64,000 bases of DNA, taken from Auriscalpium vulgare (Eukaryota > Basidiomycota > Agaricomycetes > Russulales > Auriscalpiaceae). The notes beneath the pieces are model-generated. The model was not told the DNA's origin, did no database searches, and saw nothing but the letters and a program-made list of their open reading frames with translations. The stretch spans positions 124,001-188,000 of the forward strand of contig JAHBBC010000014.1 of the NCBI GenBank assembly GCA_019915015.1. Reading direction: 5' to 3'. Position 1 is the stretch's first letter. The number at the start of each line of letters is the position of its first letter. Below are positions 27,312-38,469 of this stretch, in pieces. Made by a program: the position numbers and the translations under genes.

Positions 27312-27646
27312 ATGGCAGAAGGATGTTGCATCGAGTCGTCGAGCAGCAAGAAGACTTCCGGCTCATCGGTGCGTGCATCCGACTTCACACCTCTGTCGGC
27401 CTTGTGTACTGATCCCTTCACGCACTCATTCTTCTGTAGGCTAACCAGTCAAATGGGTTAAATTGCATGTACCCGGGGTGCAATAACCCGCGGAAACAAG
27501 CACCGAGTTTAGCCTGCTCGGATCAACACAATCAGTGTCTTGAAGTGCGCAAATCCGCATGGGGAGTGCTCTGGACGCCAGGAGGCGTGCCTGTTCTGTG
27601 CGCTCTCGTGACCTGGTACGCAGCAAGTTATTGGCTCCGTTCGTAG
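27312..27646 (+). CDS. Small spliced cysteine-rich protein, 87 aa
   Basis: Two exons (27312-27368 and 27440-27646) joined over a 71 bp GT..AG intron in phase 0 give an 87-residue protein. The N-terminus (MAEGCCIESSSSKKTSGSS) is Ser/Lys-rich and has no signal peptide. The middle has Cys/His spacing like a small zinc finger: C-x4-C (CMYPGC) followed by C-x3-H-x2-C (CSDQHNQC). The C-terminus is hydrophobic and Trp-rich (WGVLWTPGGVPVLCALVTWY). A TATA box lies just upstream. I do not recognise the family. It is a gene model from frame continuity, promoter and intron signals only. Confidence 0.5.
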
Positions 27647-28749
27647 TCTCTTTGTGTAGATTTCTATTTCGTACTGTAGTACAACAGTAGATTTTAGCGA
27701 TGCGGCTCACGTTCAGCGCTCCCTTCGCTGGCCGCGTGTTCGTTACAACAACACCCTGCGGATTGTCATTGCACGCTCGGACCTGGCGTTCGCGATTCCC
27801 ATCGCACTATTCCCTACACCAGGCGGACCGCCCGATATAACGCCCTCGCCAAAATTGCTCTCTCTTCGCTTGCACACTGCCGCCGCAATTTCCGCTCGAC
27901 CCGCGTCCCGTTGGACGACTGATGTCTATTTGACCAGCGCGGCAGCGCGGCTAGATTTTCAAATCATGCCGCAATGGCGCGAACACGCTGCGAGTCCAGT
28001 ATTTTGATCGTCTGCTCAGGGCACCGGCGGATCGCAATATATTGGAAAGCGATCGAGGGTGACGCGGCGCGGTCGGATGGCTACCAGCCTTGAGCACGAC
28101 GTGATGGATCAGATACGCAGGGAGTTCTCGCAGCACACGTGGGACGTACCGTGCACCAAAGGCTCGAATGAGTGGGGCGTGCAGCATGACAGTCTTAACG
28201 AGTTCGAAACGGTGGTCCGTTCCGGCCATCTGCAAGGTTTATGTACGATTGCGAGTTATCGTAGCACTAAGTACATGGTTTGAATGATATTACGGTCGCA
28301 TGTAGCGCAGCGAGCGCACGAAATATATGCGCACCTCGGTGATAACTAATGATACTTGGGTGCGTAAGATGCGAGGGGATGCTTCTGTCGCTATAGCGCG
28401 GACTGAGCACATACAATGCAACCCCTCTGTGTATACATAGAGCCGTTGAGTTAGCATAGAGGCAACGAGAGTGGGGGCTCCGAGACGACGCACGAGGAAC
28501 AGCACAGAAGGTGTAGTCATTGTAGTAGTCCACCAACAGGTCGACGCTCTCGGACGCGCTGCTTGATAAGAACGGCACGAGTATCAGCAAGTGCGGGATA
28601 GAGAGAGCCTGCGTACGCACGGACCAGCATCACTGATCTTATCCACCTCAGCGGTGTCGACACGTCCTTACAGTTTGAGGACCCAACGAGTCGGAAACTT
28701 CAATCTTGGAGTGGAAGCTAGGGTGTTATGCGAAGCTTCTGTCAGGGAA
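27647..28749. other. Gene-poor stretch, 1.1 kb
   Basis: No supported gene. A 117-codon minus frame (28267-28620) starts with a hydrophobic stretch like a signal peptide (LLILVPFLSSSASES) but has no homology that I recognise and no introns or promoter to support it. Confidence 0.3.
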
Positions 28750-30089
28750 TTAATCGAGCTCGACGAGACGTATTGAAGCTGGATAATGACAACGGCGGAG
28801 CTGGGCCTCTGAGTGACATCGCCCTCTCGCTGGCCAGTTCAAACGTTCGTCGCTCAGACGCGCGATAGACCGGACGCACACCCAAGCATCTCGAGCCACG
28901 CGGGGTCGCGCGCATCGATGTGTATCTCCAGTTCGTCGAGGTACGCCAATGCATACGTGGTGAGCGCTGCCTCGACAAGGCACGTCGCCAGAAATTTAGC
29001 CCCATGTCACCGCTACAACCAACGCAGGCCCCTCGGCGTGCGAATCGCCGGCACGCCATGCAAGCATCGTCACGAGCCGTCTACGAGGGAAATGCCCTTG
29101 CACAACATCGCCAATGTGCATGCGGTCGATTGGGGCGGCGCAGGAGTCTATGCATGTAGTCAGGGCATCCAATATCGTGGCGATCGAGGCTGCCGTCACG
29201 TTGTTGATTCCACAATCTATTAAGATGGACGCACGGATATCGGGAGGGAGTGAAAGGTGCGCGAGGAGGCGGCATACATGTGCGGGGGCGGAATCGAAAT
29301 GAGAATACTGCAGCTTCTCGAGCGCAACGATGCGGTCCGGCTCAGCGCCTGCCTTCGCGTACAAGCGGACATCCAACCGCAGCTCCTGCAGCGCGGGCAT
29401 CCTCGCCAGCCCATCGAGGACATGGGTTAAGTCCACAGATATGTCGGCGCGTTGAAAGATCTCCAGCGAGACGAGCTGGGAGAGCCGGGACCACATCCAT
29501 GGGACCACACTTCGGGCTGTGGGGAATACGGCAATGCCCAGGTGGTGCAGTTGTGGGGTGCCCGCCGGTCCGCCAAGCATCTCGTCCGGAAAGACGACAT
29601 GCTCATCTTTGATTCCGGAGAGCACGAGGCGGCGGAGAAGCAGCGCGGGGGAGGACAGCGCGGGGGAAGATGGGGGAAGGAGGTGGAGGCGCAGGTCCTC
29701 GACGCGTACAATATTTTCGCCGATGAATGCGACATCGGAGGGACTCATGGGCACGAAGCCATTGGCGGCTCGAATTGTCAGGGCGCGTCTCCGGTGCGGG
29801 AGAAGAATGTGTCGCGCCAGCGGTCGCCGAGCGGGAAGGGCAGGATGATGTCAGAGGCCCAAAGCGTGTGCTGATGGAGTGCGATGTGTCTCCAGCGCTG
29901 GCATACGTGGGTGATCCAAATCCATCCGAGGTGTGCCCAACGAATGGTTGCGGCCGCTGGCGGGTCGGGAGAGGAGAGGATGGTGAAGATGGAGTTAAGT
30001 ATCTCGGGGAGACGGAGTGCGAGGGGGGGTTGGGTATTATTGTGCAGGACGGCGCCGAAATGGTCAAGAGGGCCTGCGATGTTGGCCAT
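28750..30089 (-). pseudogene. F-box protein gene with two frame breaks
   Basis: The minus strand encodes an F-box-like start (MANIAGPLDHFGAV from 30089, then RLPEILNSIFTILSS, HVCQRWRHIALHQHTLW) followed by LRR-like repeats to SIRLVELD at 28750. F-box proteins tether substrates to SCF ubiquitin ligases. The frame breaks twice. At 29781-29783 one more G (plus-strand sense) would join GDAP to LTIRAANGFVP. At 29000-29003 one C fewer would join VVAVTW to AKFLATCLVEAAL. Each fix is a single base in a G/C run, so this may be an intact gene with consensus errors rather than a true pseudogene. F-box families are large and fast-evolving in these fungi. Confidence 0.65.
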
Positions 30090-31947
30090 ATTCCGTGCGA
30101 TGAACAACGTAGAGAGAGGTAGAAAAGAGTCGTTGCACACCGAGATCTAATCGATGGATCGAGCATGGGTTGGCGCTGTCCCGATGTAATCGCGAGCATG
30201 CGCGGGCAGCTCTAGTTGCGATGGAAATTGGACGGACGGCAAAGCGACGTGGCCGGGCGCGACGACGGGCTAGACGTGGGACTTGGATCGGGGCCGGCTG
30301 CTGACGACGTTTGCGACAGGCTCGCGAGGTCAAATTTGTTCTATTTCAATCGAGGATCTGTATATATGCGGCGTCAAAAGGACAAGGTCGTTGACGGTCG
30401 ACGTCCAAGGAGATTCTTCCCTTGTAGCATCCATAGAGTGGGGACTGCACTGAACGCTCTCCTTGAGTGCTCGCGGCGGGTTTCAGGGCGGAAGGTTGGC
30501 CTATGAGCGCAGATTGACGGAGATTTACGTCCTGAATCTGACAGGCTACAGCAGGGTCAGTGCGCTGCACGAGCAAGACCGTTGACCGACACACCTGATC
30601 ACTCTGGCGGAACGTTTGTTGGGTTTTTTGGATGGTGAGATGTCTGGGGAATGCGTCGGTACACAACCTTGCGGGTCACTTGAAACAAATTCGACGCACA
30701 TGTGACGCCAACATCAGTCTCCCCGAGCGACGGAGCCGCAGTGTCGTGAATCGTTACCGTAGACTTGCAGGGTGCCGCACTGGATACCTTCTGGGAGTCG
30801 TCGCGCTGTCGTAGATGACATCGCGGTGCAGAAGGTCATGACAGCGGTGTTGGTGCGTGGAGCTGCAAAGATGTCAGCAAGCTCCTAGTCTAAGGTAGAC
30901 GTGATGGGGAACATGCAGCGCACCAGACAACGCCCACCCGGCTCGTATTCATTCGTCTGCCTGCTCGCTCGTCGTGGCCCTATGTGTCCACCACACTGAA
31001 CGCGCCTGTTATGGCAACATCAGGCTGAACATTCCGGGTACGTATGTCAGAGACCTGGGTCCAAGGAGACAGTCCTTGGGGTCGATCAGAGCGCGATTTC
31101 GAACGGGAGCTTGTGACGTACGCCTTGTCCCTAAACTCTCTCCAGCCCATCCTCGCCATCCATGACCCGTCGTTGGAGAATGCAGGCACGATGGTGTTGA
31201 GCAGCTGCACGCGTGCGCACATCGAGGATGTCGAGGTCGTCCAGTGCTGACACGGGGAGGCTGAAGCACGCGGTTGCAAATGAACCGAACGAAGGGAGAG
31301 CGCGAGAGGCAAGGGAAGGCGGGAGGAGTTGTCGGCAGGTTCAGTTGGGAGATTTGAGGACTTGGCAAATCCGCACGTGTCCCGTCGCGTCGACGCGCGT
31401 CACGCGCCCTCACGCCCCTCAATCCTATGTACGGACAAACGCTATATAACCCTCGCCCTCTCATTTTTCTTCGGCGTCCCGCTTTCCTTCCCCCCATCAC
31501 CACCAGGCTCATATTCACCGCCTGGGCCCTGCCCGCCCAATACCAGGAGCTCTCTCGGCGTACTTATCGCTCCAGCGCGCTGTCGGTTGGCGAAAGTACT
31601 CTCCTATCCATGCATCCTTGTGTGCTCAGACTGTCCGAGATTCGAGGTTGCTGCGCGCACGGACGGCGTGAAAACAGGCCCATAGCAACGCATACGGTCA
31701 CCTGATGGCAACGGCGGGTTTGGCGCGCCTCGCGTTGTTGGACCTTGTGGGTCCACCCTATTTGCGCCGTGTTCGTTTTTATCTCTCTTGTTCCTCCCCT
31801 CCGTGCCCTCTGCGCTCACGACCGCTCACGCTGGTTCTCTGTTCCAACAGCTTCGACTTTGTCCCGCTCGAACGCTCCCACGAAGGCCTTACGCCCTAAC
31901 GCACCCACGCAATCAACGCTCTCTTCAAGAACGCCCGACGATTCAAC
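30090..31947. other. Long stretch without a recognisable gene, 1.9 kb
   Basis: Several frames over 100 codons occur (for example 31009-31518, -), but they overlap on both strands, as expected by chance in GC-rich DNA, and show no domain. The last 500 bp presumably hold the promoter and pyrimidine-rich leader of the membrane protein gene. Confidence 0.3.
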
Positions 31948-34900
31948 ATGTTCCCTCTCATCCCAACGCTCGCACTCGCTTTCGTCTCCTTCCTCTGTTC
32001 ATGTTTTGTTATCCTTCGTATTCTCATCCCTGTCCTCCCTCCTCACCCCTTGAGCAAGCGTGTCCGTCCCGTACGTCCCTTTTTCTCTCCACACAAAGCC
32101 CCGCTCATATCTGTTTTCAGTCTGAGTTCGGCCTTCCCAACTTCCGTTCGCTGTCCGCTGCCGACAAGAGCCACGTCTGGCTGGCGGGTTGTGACATCCT
32201 GGCCCTCGCCATCTTCGTATGGGAAGCCATCTCCGAGTACAAAGGCAGCGCGGAAGGTTTCGCCACCGCGTCAGACGCTGGCTCCGCCGCTCGTCTGTGG
32301 TTTGCGCTGTCGCTGCGCCAAACCTGCCTCCTCGTCGTGTCCGCCATCACCCTCCTCCACGTGCGCCTTGGCCGCGCGGTGACCTTCGGCCCGCGGCACT
32401 GGGTCATCTGGGCCCCACTCGCCGTCCTCATCATCACGTCCACCGCGCTCGCAGGCGTCCTCGCCGGCGCCGACTTCACCGGCTTCTTCATAGGCTACAT
32501 GGCGTACTCCGCGACTGTCGCCACGCTGTGCACCGTCGCCTTTGGCTGCCTCATCGGTACGCTCCTCGCCATCAAGCGCAACCTCGCCGCCATCAACGAC
32601 GTGTCGGACCCGTGGCCGCCGGCCCAGGTTGTTGAGGAGAAGCCCCGCCCGTCGTTCGCGACGGAGGACATCGACGGCATGCGCGAAGGCAGCTCGTGGA
32701 TCACGTCCCGCGCGAGCTCGCGCCACGACTCCATCTCCGCGTTCTCCTTCTCGACGCACCACACCCACACGAACACCGCCATGGCGTCGAATCCATCGCT
32801 CCCCGCCAAGTCGTCCTTCTGGTTCAAGCCCGGCACGCCCGCCGCTGCGCACCCAGCTCACGATTCCATCCCGCCTGTCCCGCAGATCCCGTCCCCGTAC
32901 CGCAACCACGTTCTTTCCAATGACCCTGACCCGTTCCGCCGCTCCGAGTCCCCCCTTGAGCACGAGGCGCGCAGTCGCATGGGCTCCCAGAGCTCGTGGC
33001 TCACGTCGACGTCCGGGACGCGCCCGACCGCGACGGCCTGGTCCTTCCCGACAACGCATCGCAACGGCGAGCATGACATGGACCCGGCGGTCGCCTCGAC
33101 ACAGGATCTGAATGCGGAGCTCCTCCGCGAGCGACCGGTCACCCCTGGCATGGCTGGCGCGCAGGTCCTTGGTGGGTATGGCTACTCCCAGGCTGAGATG
33201 GGGCTTGCGGCGCTGGCTGCGCCGTCGACCGACATCGACATCTCCGTCACGCGGATTCTGGGCTGGATGGCGGGCATTTGGGTTCCCTTTGTGAGTACAT
33301 TTGTGCATATATGCATGCGTTCCTATTGACCGTTGACGATAGGCTCTTGCTTTTCCCTACTTCATCATGACCACGGCCTCCCACCCTGTCACGAGCAACA
33401 TCATCTCCATCCTGCTGGCCGTCAGCATCACGATCTCCTCGCCTATCCTCGCACTCAACATCATCTTCCGGCACCCGATCCCAATCCCCAGTGGCCTCTT
33501 CGAGACCCCGAAGCAGCCGCCTTCCGCTGTCAGCCGCGCGCCGTCGCCCGCGAGCACGCTGCCCGCCTTTTCGAGCGAATACAAGCGCAGCACGAGCATG
33601 ACCGTTGTCGATGGCCGCCGCAGCACGGACGTATGGGTCAGCAAGGGCGACGCCGTTGAAGGCAAGAACCGCGTCGGTCGCGCGCTCGGCATGCTTGCGC
33701 CTGCACCTAAGCTGTCTGTATTGCCGATGGAAGACCAGGACAATGTCGAGCCACTTACGCCTCCGCTCCCCATTCAGGACGATGAGGACCCGCCACAGAC
33801 GCCGCACTCGCTCGACAGCGCGGAGCTGGGCCGCACGCGCACGCGCGTGCCGCGCGATTCCAAGTCGTCGGCGTACCTCTCGAGCGCGGACGAGTCGCTC
33901 GCATTCAACACGCGGATCATGGTCGCGCAGCGCCACTACTCGACAATGGCCACCACCGTCGTGCTCCCCGCGTCCCCGACGTCTCCCGAGCGCCGTTTCC
34001 CGGGCCTCTCGCCCGCCGACGCCAACGCCGCGCTCGCATCCGGCGTGTCTCCAGCGCCCACGTTCCAGCAGATGCACCTGCGCACGCGCTCTGCGTCGTC
34101 CGCATCCGCGCGGTTCCCCGTGAGCCCACCGCCCGCGTCGCCGCTCCCGCCCACGCCGCCATCCATCAGAAACGGAACAGCACGCCTCTTGCACAGGAAG
34201 TCGTACTCGTCCGGGTTTGACTTTGGGGCTGTCGGCGGGCAGGATGCTGGCGAGATCGACGCGCTGTCGGCGGGCCTGCTGCCGCTGCTCGTGCCGGGGC
34301 TGCGCGTCGGCGCGGACATGCGCATCACCGAGGGTACACGGATCCCGTCGCCCGCGGGCTCCATGGGTGCGAGCAGCAAGCGCTCGCGGCGCTCTGTGTT
34401 GAAGAGCTCCTTTGCTCCCGAGGCCGAGTTCGGTGGTTTCAGTTTCTCTGCAGGGTCCCCGGAGTTCCATTCGACCCCGCATAACAGCCAGCGTGCGAGG
34501 AAGTCATCTGGGCACAAGCGCTTGCATCATTTCAGTCTACCCAGGTCAGTCTGTGTGCGGCATGTGACTGAGCGAGCTCTTTACTGACGTGCCATTTCTC
34601 CCGTTAGCTTATCGCTGGGCAAGGACGGCCTCAATGCATGGAAGAAGGACGCCAACACCGACGGCCAGTTGACGGCCGCCAAGGCCGCCACGCTTGACTC
34701 GCGCCGCAACACCGTGTGGGGCGGCGCCGAGTCCGCGCTTGCCCAAGCCTCCCCCTCCGCACTTCAGACCGTCCAGGAGACCGCCGAGCACCTTTACGCG
34801 GCCGCACCCTTCGCTCCGACACACCGGCCCACGTCGAGCGAGCTGTCGGACATGCCACAGAACGTCGGCACGGCGCGCTCGTCGCTCGCCGTGCTCATCG

Positions 34901-35624
34901 CCGCGCTCGAGCGCCCGCTCAGCGTGCTCCCGTCTGCGGGGTCGGACATCACGCTGTTCGACCTGGAGGAGGAGGGCCCGCTCGCGGAGAGCACGCCGCC
35001 GGACTACCGCCGCCACAGCGCCGCGTCGAGCCAGCGCTCGAAGAACACGCGCCGCTCCAGCATCATGTACATAAAATCTGACGACAACACCGCCAACGCC
35101 AACAACAACAACGCGGGCCCTCACGCATCACCTACGCAAATCAGAACGAGAACGAGAGCGCGCGGGCTGGCGCGAGCGCCAAGCCCGAGTCGCCGCCTAC
35201 CGCAAGTCGGTTTGCGCAGTGGTCGACGTCGACGCGCGCGCTGGTGCCGAAGCCCAGCAAGATGCTGGCGAAGCTGTCGCTCGCGTCGACTCCCGAGGCC
35301 GCGCCGAGCTCCCCCGGCGGGGGCCTGCGTCCGCTCGCCCTGCTCCAGGAGCGCAACGCCGCGGAGCCCCCGGCGGGCACGCGCGCGCTGTCGATCGGGA
35401 AGAAGACGAAGCAGAAGGCGCCAAAGGCGTCGAAGCGCGACCAGGAGAATGCGGACCAGGAGAACGCGACGCCGACGCGCAAGCGCTTGCGCTCGCTGAA
35501 GCTCGGGCGCTCGGATACGACGAGGGAGCGGGCCGTGCTGCGCGCGACCGAGGCTCTCCCGGATGTCGTCGTGCGCCCGCCGTCGCAGAGCTACCACTCT
35601 GGTTATGCGTATACATTCCGCTGA
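31948..35624 (+). CDS. Seven-pass membrane protein with long Ser/Pro-rich cytosolic loops
   Basis: The start at 31948 gives MFPLIPTLALAFVSFLCSCF. I count seven hydrophobic segments: LIPTLALAFVSFLCSCFVIL; HVWLAGCDILALAIFVW; LWFALSLRQTCLLVVSAITL; WVIWAPLAVLIITSTALAGV; GFFIGYMAYSATVATLCTV; then, after a ~220-residue Ser-rich loop, ILGWMAGIWVPFALAFPYF; and NIISILLAVSITISSPILAL. A very long Ser/Pro-rich tail follows (about 33500-35624). A large loop after TM5 and a long tail recall a GPCR-like layout, but I see no class-defining motif and do not recognise the family. At least three introns (one between RVRP and SEFGLPN). The tail frame shifts at the CCC run 35118-35120; one extra C gives GPSRITYANQNENES and leads to the stop at 35622. 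Confidence 0.7.
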
Positions 35625-36199
35625 TCTCACCCTCAACCTCACCTCATGATTGTACATATACCCCATCCGCCCTTGTTGTTGTGCTTGTGCCTTTCTTCCT
35701 TGTTTGATATCTGACAGTTTCCGTTGTCTGTTCCCCGTGCATATACTTACGCTTTGTTTGTTTGCTTTGCGCAGTGCTTTCGTGCGATGACCCCATCCGC
35801 TCACGCCCGTTCTTGATCGACCATGCTTATGTCGACGTATCATACGTACCTCACGCACCTATATTGCTCTGATTGTCCCCCACGTACGTCGTTATCCTTG
35901 CTATCCTGCTATCTTGTCTCTTATGCTGTCTACTGCTCTCGAATATGCTCTCCGTCGCTCTGATTTACTGATTTACTGCACTTGCTTTCGAACCGTTCTC
36001 GACGAACACTTACCGCTCTGCTTTCGTTCTGCTTGAACTCTTGACGGGTACATGCGTTTGCGTATAATTATCCTCTTTGGATTGTGTAATTGTGAATGCT
36101 TTCTCGTCGTAACCGGTGCTCTGGCAAAGTGAATCATGATCGAGAATAAAGCATAAATATGTATCGAGACGATGTAACTGTAAGTACAGCACGCTGATA
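35625..36199. other. Convergent intergenic region
   Basis: 3' flanks of the membrane protein gene (+) and the WD40 gene (-). T-rich and pyrimidine-rich, with no gene. Confidence 0.4.
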
Positions 36200-37584
36200 T
36201 TATCCCGACCCTGGGCCAAAAAGACCGAGCACGGCCACGGGCTGCGGGCCTCCCTCCTTCGCCTTCGTCTGTCCGCAGTACGCGATGACGTATTTTGACG
36301 GGTGCCAAGTGACGGTTGGCGACGGTGCAAGGGCGGGTACGCGATGCATCGGGGCGCCCGTTTCCGTAGCGCACTGCAGGATGTCAGCGACGGGCACGGG
36401 GAAGAGAAGAAGTAGACGCTCACAATGTCGATGTACGGCCCTGTCGAGGCGATCGCCAGGAACTCGCCGTCGTGCGAGAAGCTCAAATCGGTGATGGAGT
36501 GTCTAGCGTCGCAGAGCCGTTAATAGCCGCCGGATGGACATAGATGAGCACGCACTCGCATGAGGTGATCGTGCGCACGCAGATCCACTCGTCCGTGTCG
36601 AAGATGTTGACGATGGAGTCGTGGCCGCCCGAGGCGAGGTAGCGGCCGCGCGGGTCGAGCGCGGCGGCGACGCAGCCGCCGACGTGCGCGGCGGGGGACT
36701 CGCGCACGGCGAGTGAGGGGTACGCGAGGACGCGGATGGTATGCTCCGAGTGGTGTGTGAGAATGATGCCTTCGCCGGAGGGCGCGAAGGTGCCTGTGGA
36801 CGCGTAGGTGGGCTGCCTGTGGGCGTAAGAGGTGTGTGGAGAAGAGGCGGAGGGCGGGCGTACCGCGTCGCGCTCAGCGAGGTGCCATTGTTCTTTGGTG
36901 TCGTCGCCCTCTCTGCGATAGGTCATGAGGAAGAGCTCGTTGCGCGAACCGATGTAGAGCAGCGTGCGCCCGTCGGGGGAGTAGTCCGTCTGCATGGGCG
37001 AGACTTTGAGCGTCACTTGCTGGACGTGGCGGCTCTCTGCGGGCGCTTTGATCAGCTGTGGACGAAGGGTACGAGGTTGATGACATACGGCGTGCATCCC
37101 AGAACACGATCCGCCTGTCCTTCTGGGACGACGTGCAGAAGAGCTCCGGATGCGTCGGGTTCCACGAGACGTAGTCGACGTCGTCCGCGTGGGCGCCGGA
37201 GAAGAGCGTCGCGGAGCGCATGTCCATCTGCGCCGGTCATCAGCCTGCGCGCGCGCGGGGAAGACGGGGACACGCACTCACGCTCTTGTCGGGCTGCCAG
37301 ACGCGCGCGATGCGGTCGATGCCGACGGCGGCGAGCTTCTTGCCATCGCAGCTCCACGCGACGTGGGTCATTGCCTGCGGGGACGTGATGCGCATGTCGC
37401 GGGGGCGGAAGGCGGAGAACGTGGGCGTCTGGAGAGGGGGTTATGAGAGGACGCGGGGCGGGAAGGGACGGTGTACGTGCACGCCGCGCGCGGCGAAGGT
37501 TGTGTGGGGCGGCGGGGAGGGCGGCTTTTGCGGTGGGGGAATCTCGTCTTCGTCTTTGTCTTTCGAGGGTGTTGAGCTCGCCAT
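36200..37584 (-). CDS. THO complex subunit THOC3/TEX1, WD40 protein
   Basis: WD40 subunit of the THO/TREX complex that couples transcription to mRNA export. The start at 37584 gives MASSTPSKDKDEDEIPPP. Repeats visible in order: MTHVAWSCDGKKLAAVGIDR, DVDYVSWNPTHPELFCTSS, QTDYSPDGRTLLYIGS, GTFAPSGEGIILTHHSEHTI, AAALDPRGRYLASGGHDSIV, TDLSFSHDGEFLAIASTG (followed by PYIDI) and VTWHPSKYVIAYCG, ending VLGLFGPGSG-stop. The SFSHDGEFLA...YIDI and TVTWHP blocks match THOC3 closely. Six short introns. The length is normal. Confidence 0.88.
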
Positions 37585-38469
37585 GGCTGTGAGACCACCG
37601 ATCCGTCGGGGAGGCGTCGACGTTGGCTATGAGCCCGCTTCAGCGCGCGTCCAACGTCTTCTGGTGTCCGCGCTTGCTGGGCAGCTGTGTCGTGCAGGTG
37701 TCCCGGGAGGTTTATGGCGGTCGTCGAGAGGAGCGGAGGAGAACGACTACACAGACGGCTGCTGCTGTACAATAGTGCGCACGGACCCCGACCTGCCCTA
37801 AACCACCCATGGCCCGTGCGCGGTCTCCCAGCTGGTATATAATCTGCCCGCCTCCGGACAGAGAGTCTTCATACTTACCTTGATGGCACAAGCCCCTTCA
37901 CAGACCTGGGTCTGTGGGCCGTGGGGATCCTCCATTGCACGGCGACCCTGTCCCCAGAGGGTGTCTGCGGTTTGTATGCGCTTCGGCGCATGCACCGTCT
38001 CAATATTTTCCTGTCCCGGTCCGGCCCTCGGGCTGGCCGGGCCATTTTTATGTTACACCGCTGTTCTAACCCTAACCCCAATACATATACTTTACATATA
38101 TTCATTGCATTTGCTTTCTGTCAGTACTTGTCCCGGACGTGCGTCCATCGTCCAACTTGCAATCTTCGAGCGTTACAACTACTCGTCCTCGACCATGCCC
38201 GGACGACGCTGACCTCGACGCCCAAGCTTCGAATTGTCTCCAAGCACGTGCCGTCGCCTTTTCACGCGCATCTCGCATATCCCTGCTTCCAACTCCTTGC
38301 ATCCCACTCATTCTCTACGTCGACGACGACGTCCACACCTCCTCGAGCAAGCCATCCGCCAGCAACATCGAGGACCATCCGCGCACGTGGCTCAGGCGCT
38401 AACACCCAACGCAGCACTTTACCCGAGGACAACCGCGTACGCCTCTCACCACCACGTCGTTGACAGTCG
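37585..38469. promoter_or_regulatory. Divergent intergenic region between TEX1 and lipin
   Basis: This 885 bp region holds two opposite promoters. It also holds two telomere-like units (TAACCCTAACCCC at 38067-38079) and a TTTACATATAT stretch at about 38090. No protein-coding gene is recognisable. Confidence 0.35.

Noticed and set aside
28267..28620. 117-codon minus frame with a signal-peptide-like start
   Set aside because: Weak hydrophobic core, no homology that I know and a composition like its surroundings; not enough to call a gene.
31009..31518. 169-codon minus frame between the F-box and membrane protein genes
   Set aside because: Overlaps other long frames on the plus strand, has no domain and lies in presumed promoter DNA.
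38067..38079. Telomere-like TAACCCTAACCCC
   Set aside because: Only two units in a promoter region, far from any array; chance or a short interstitial motif.
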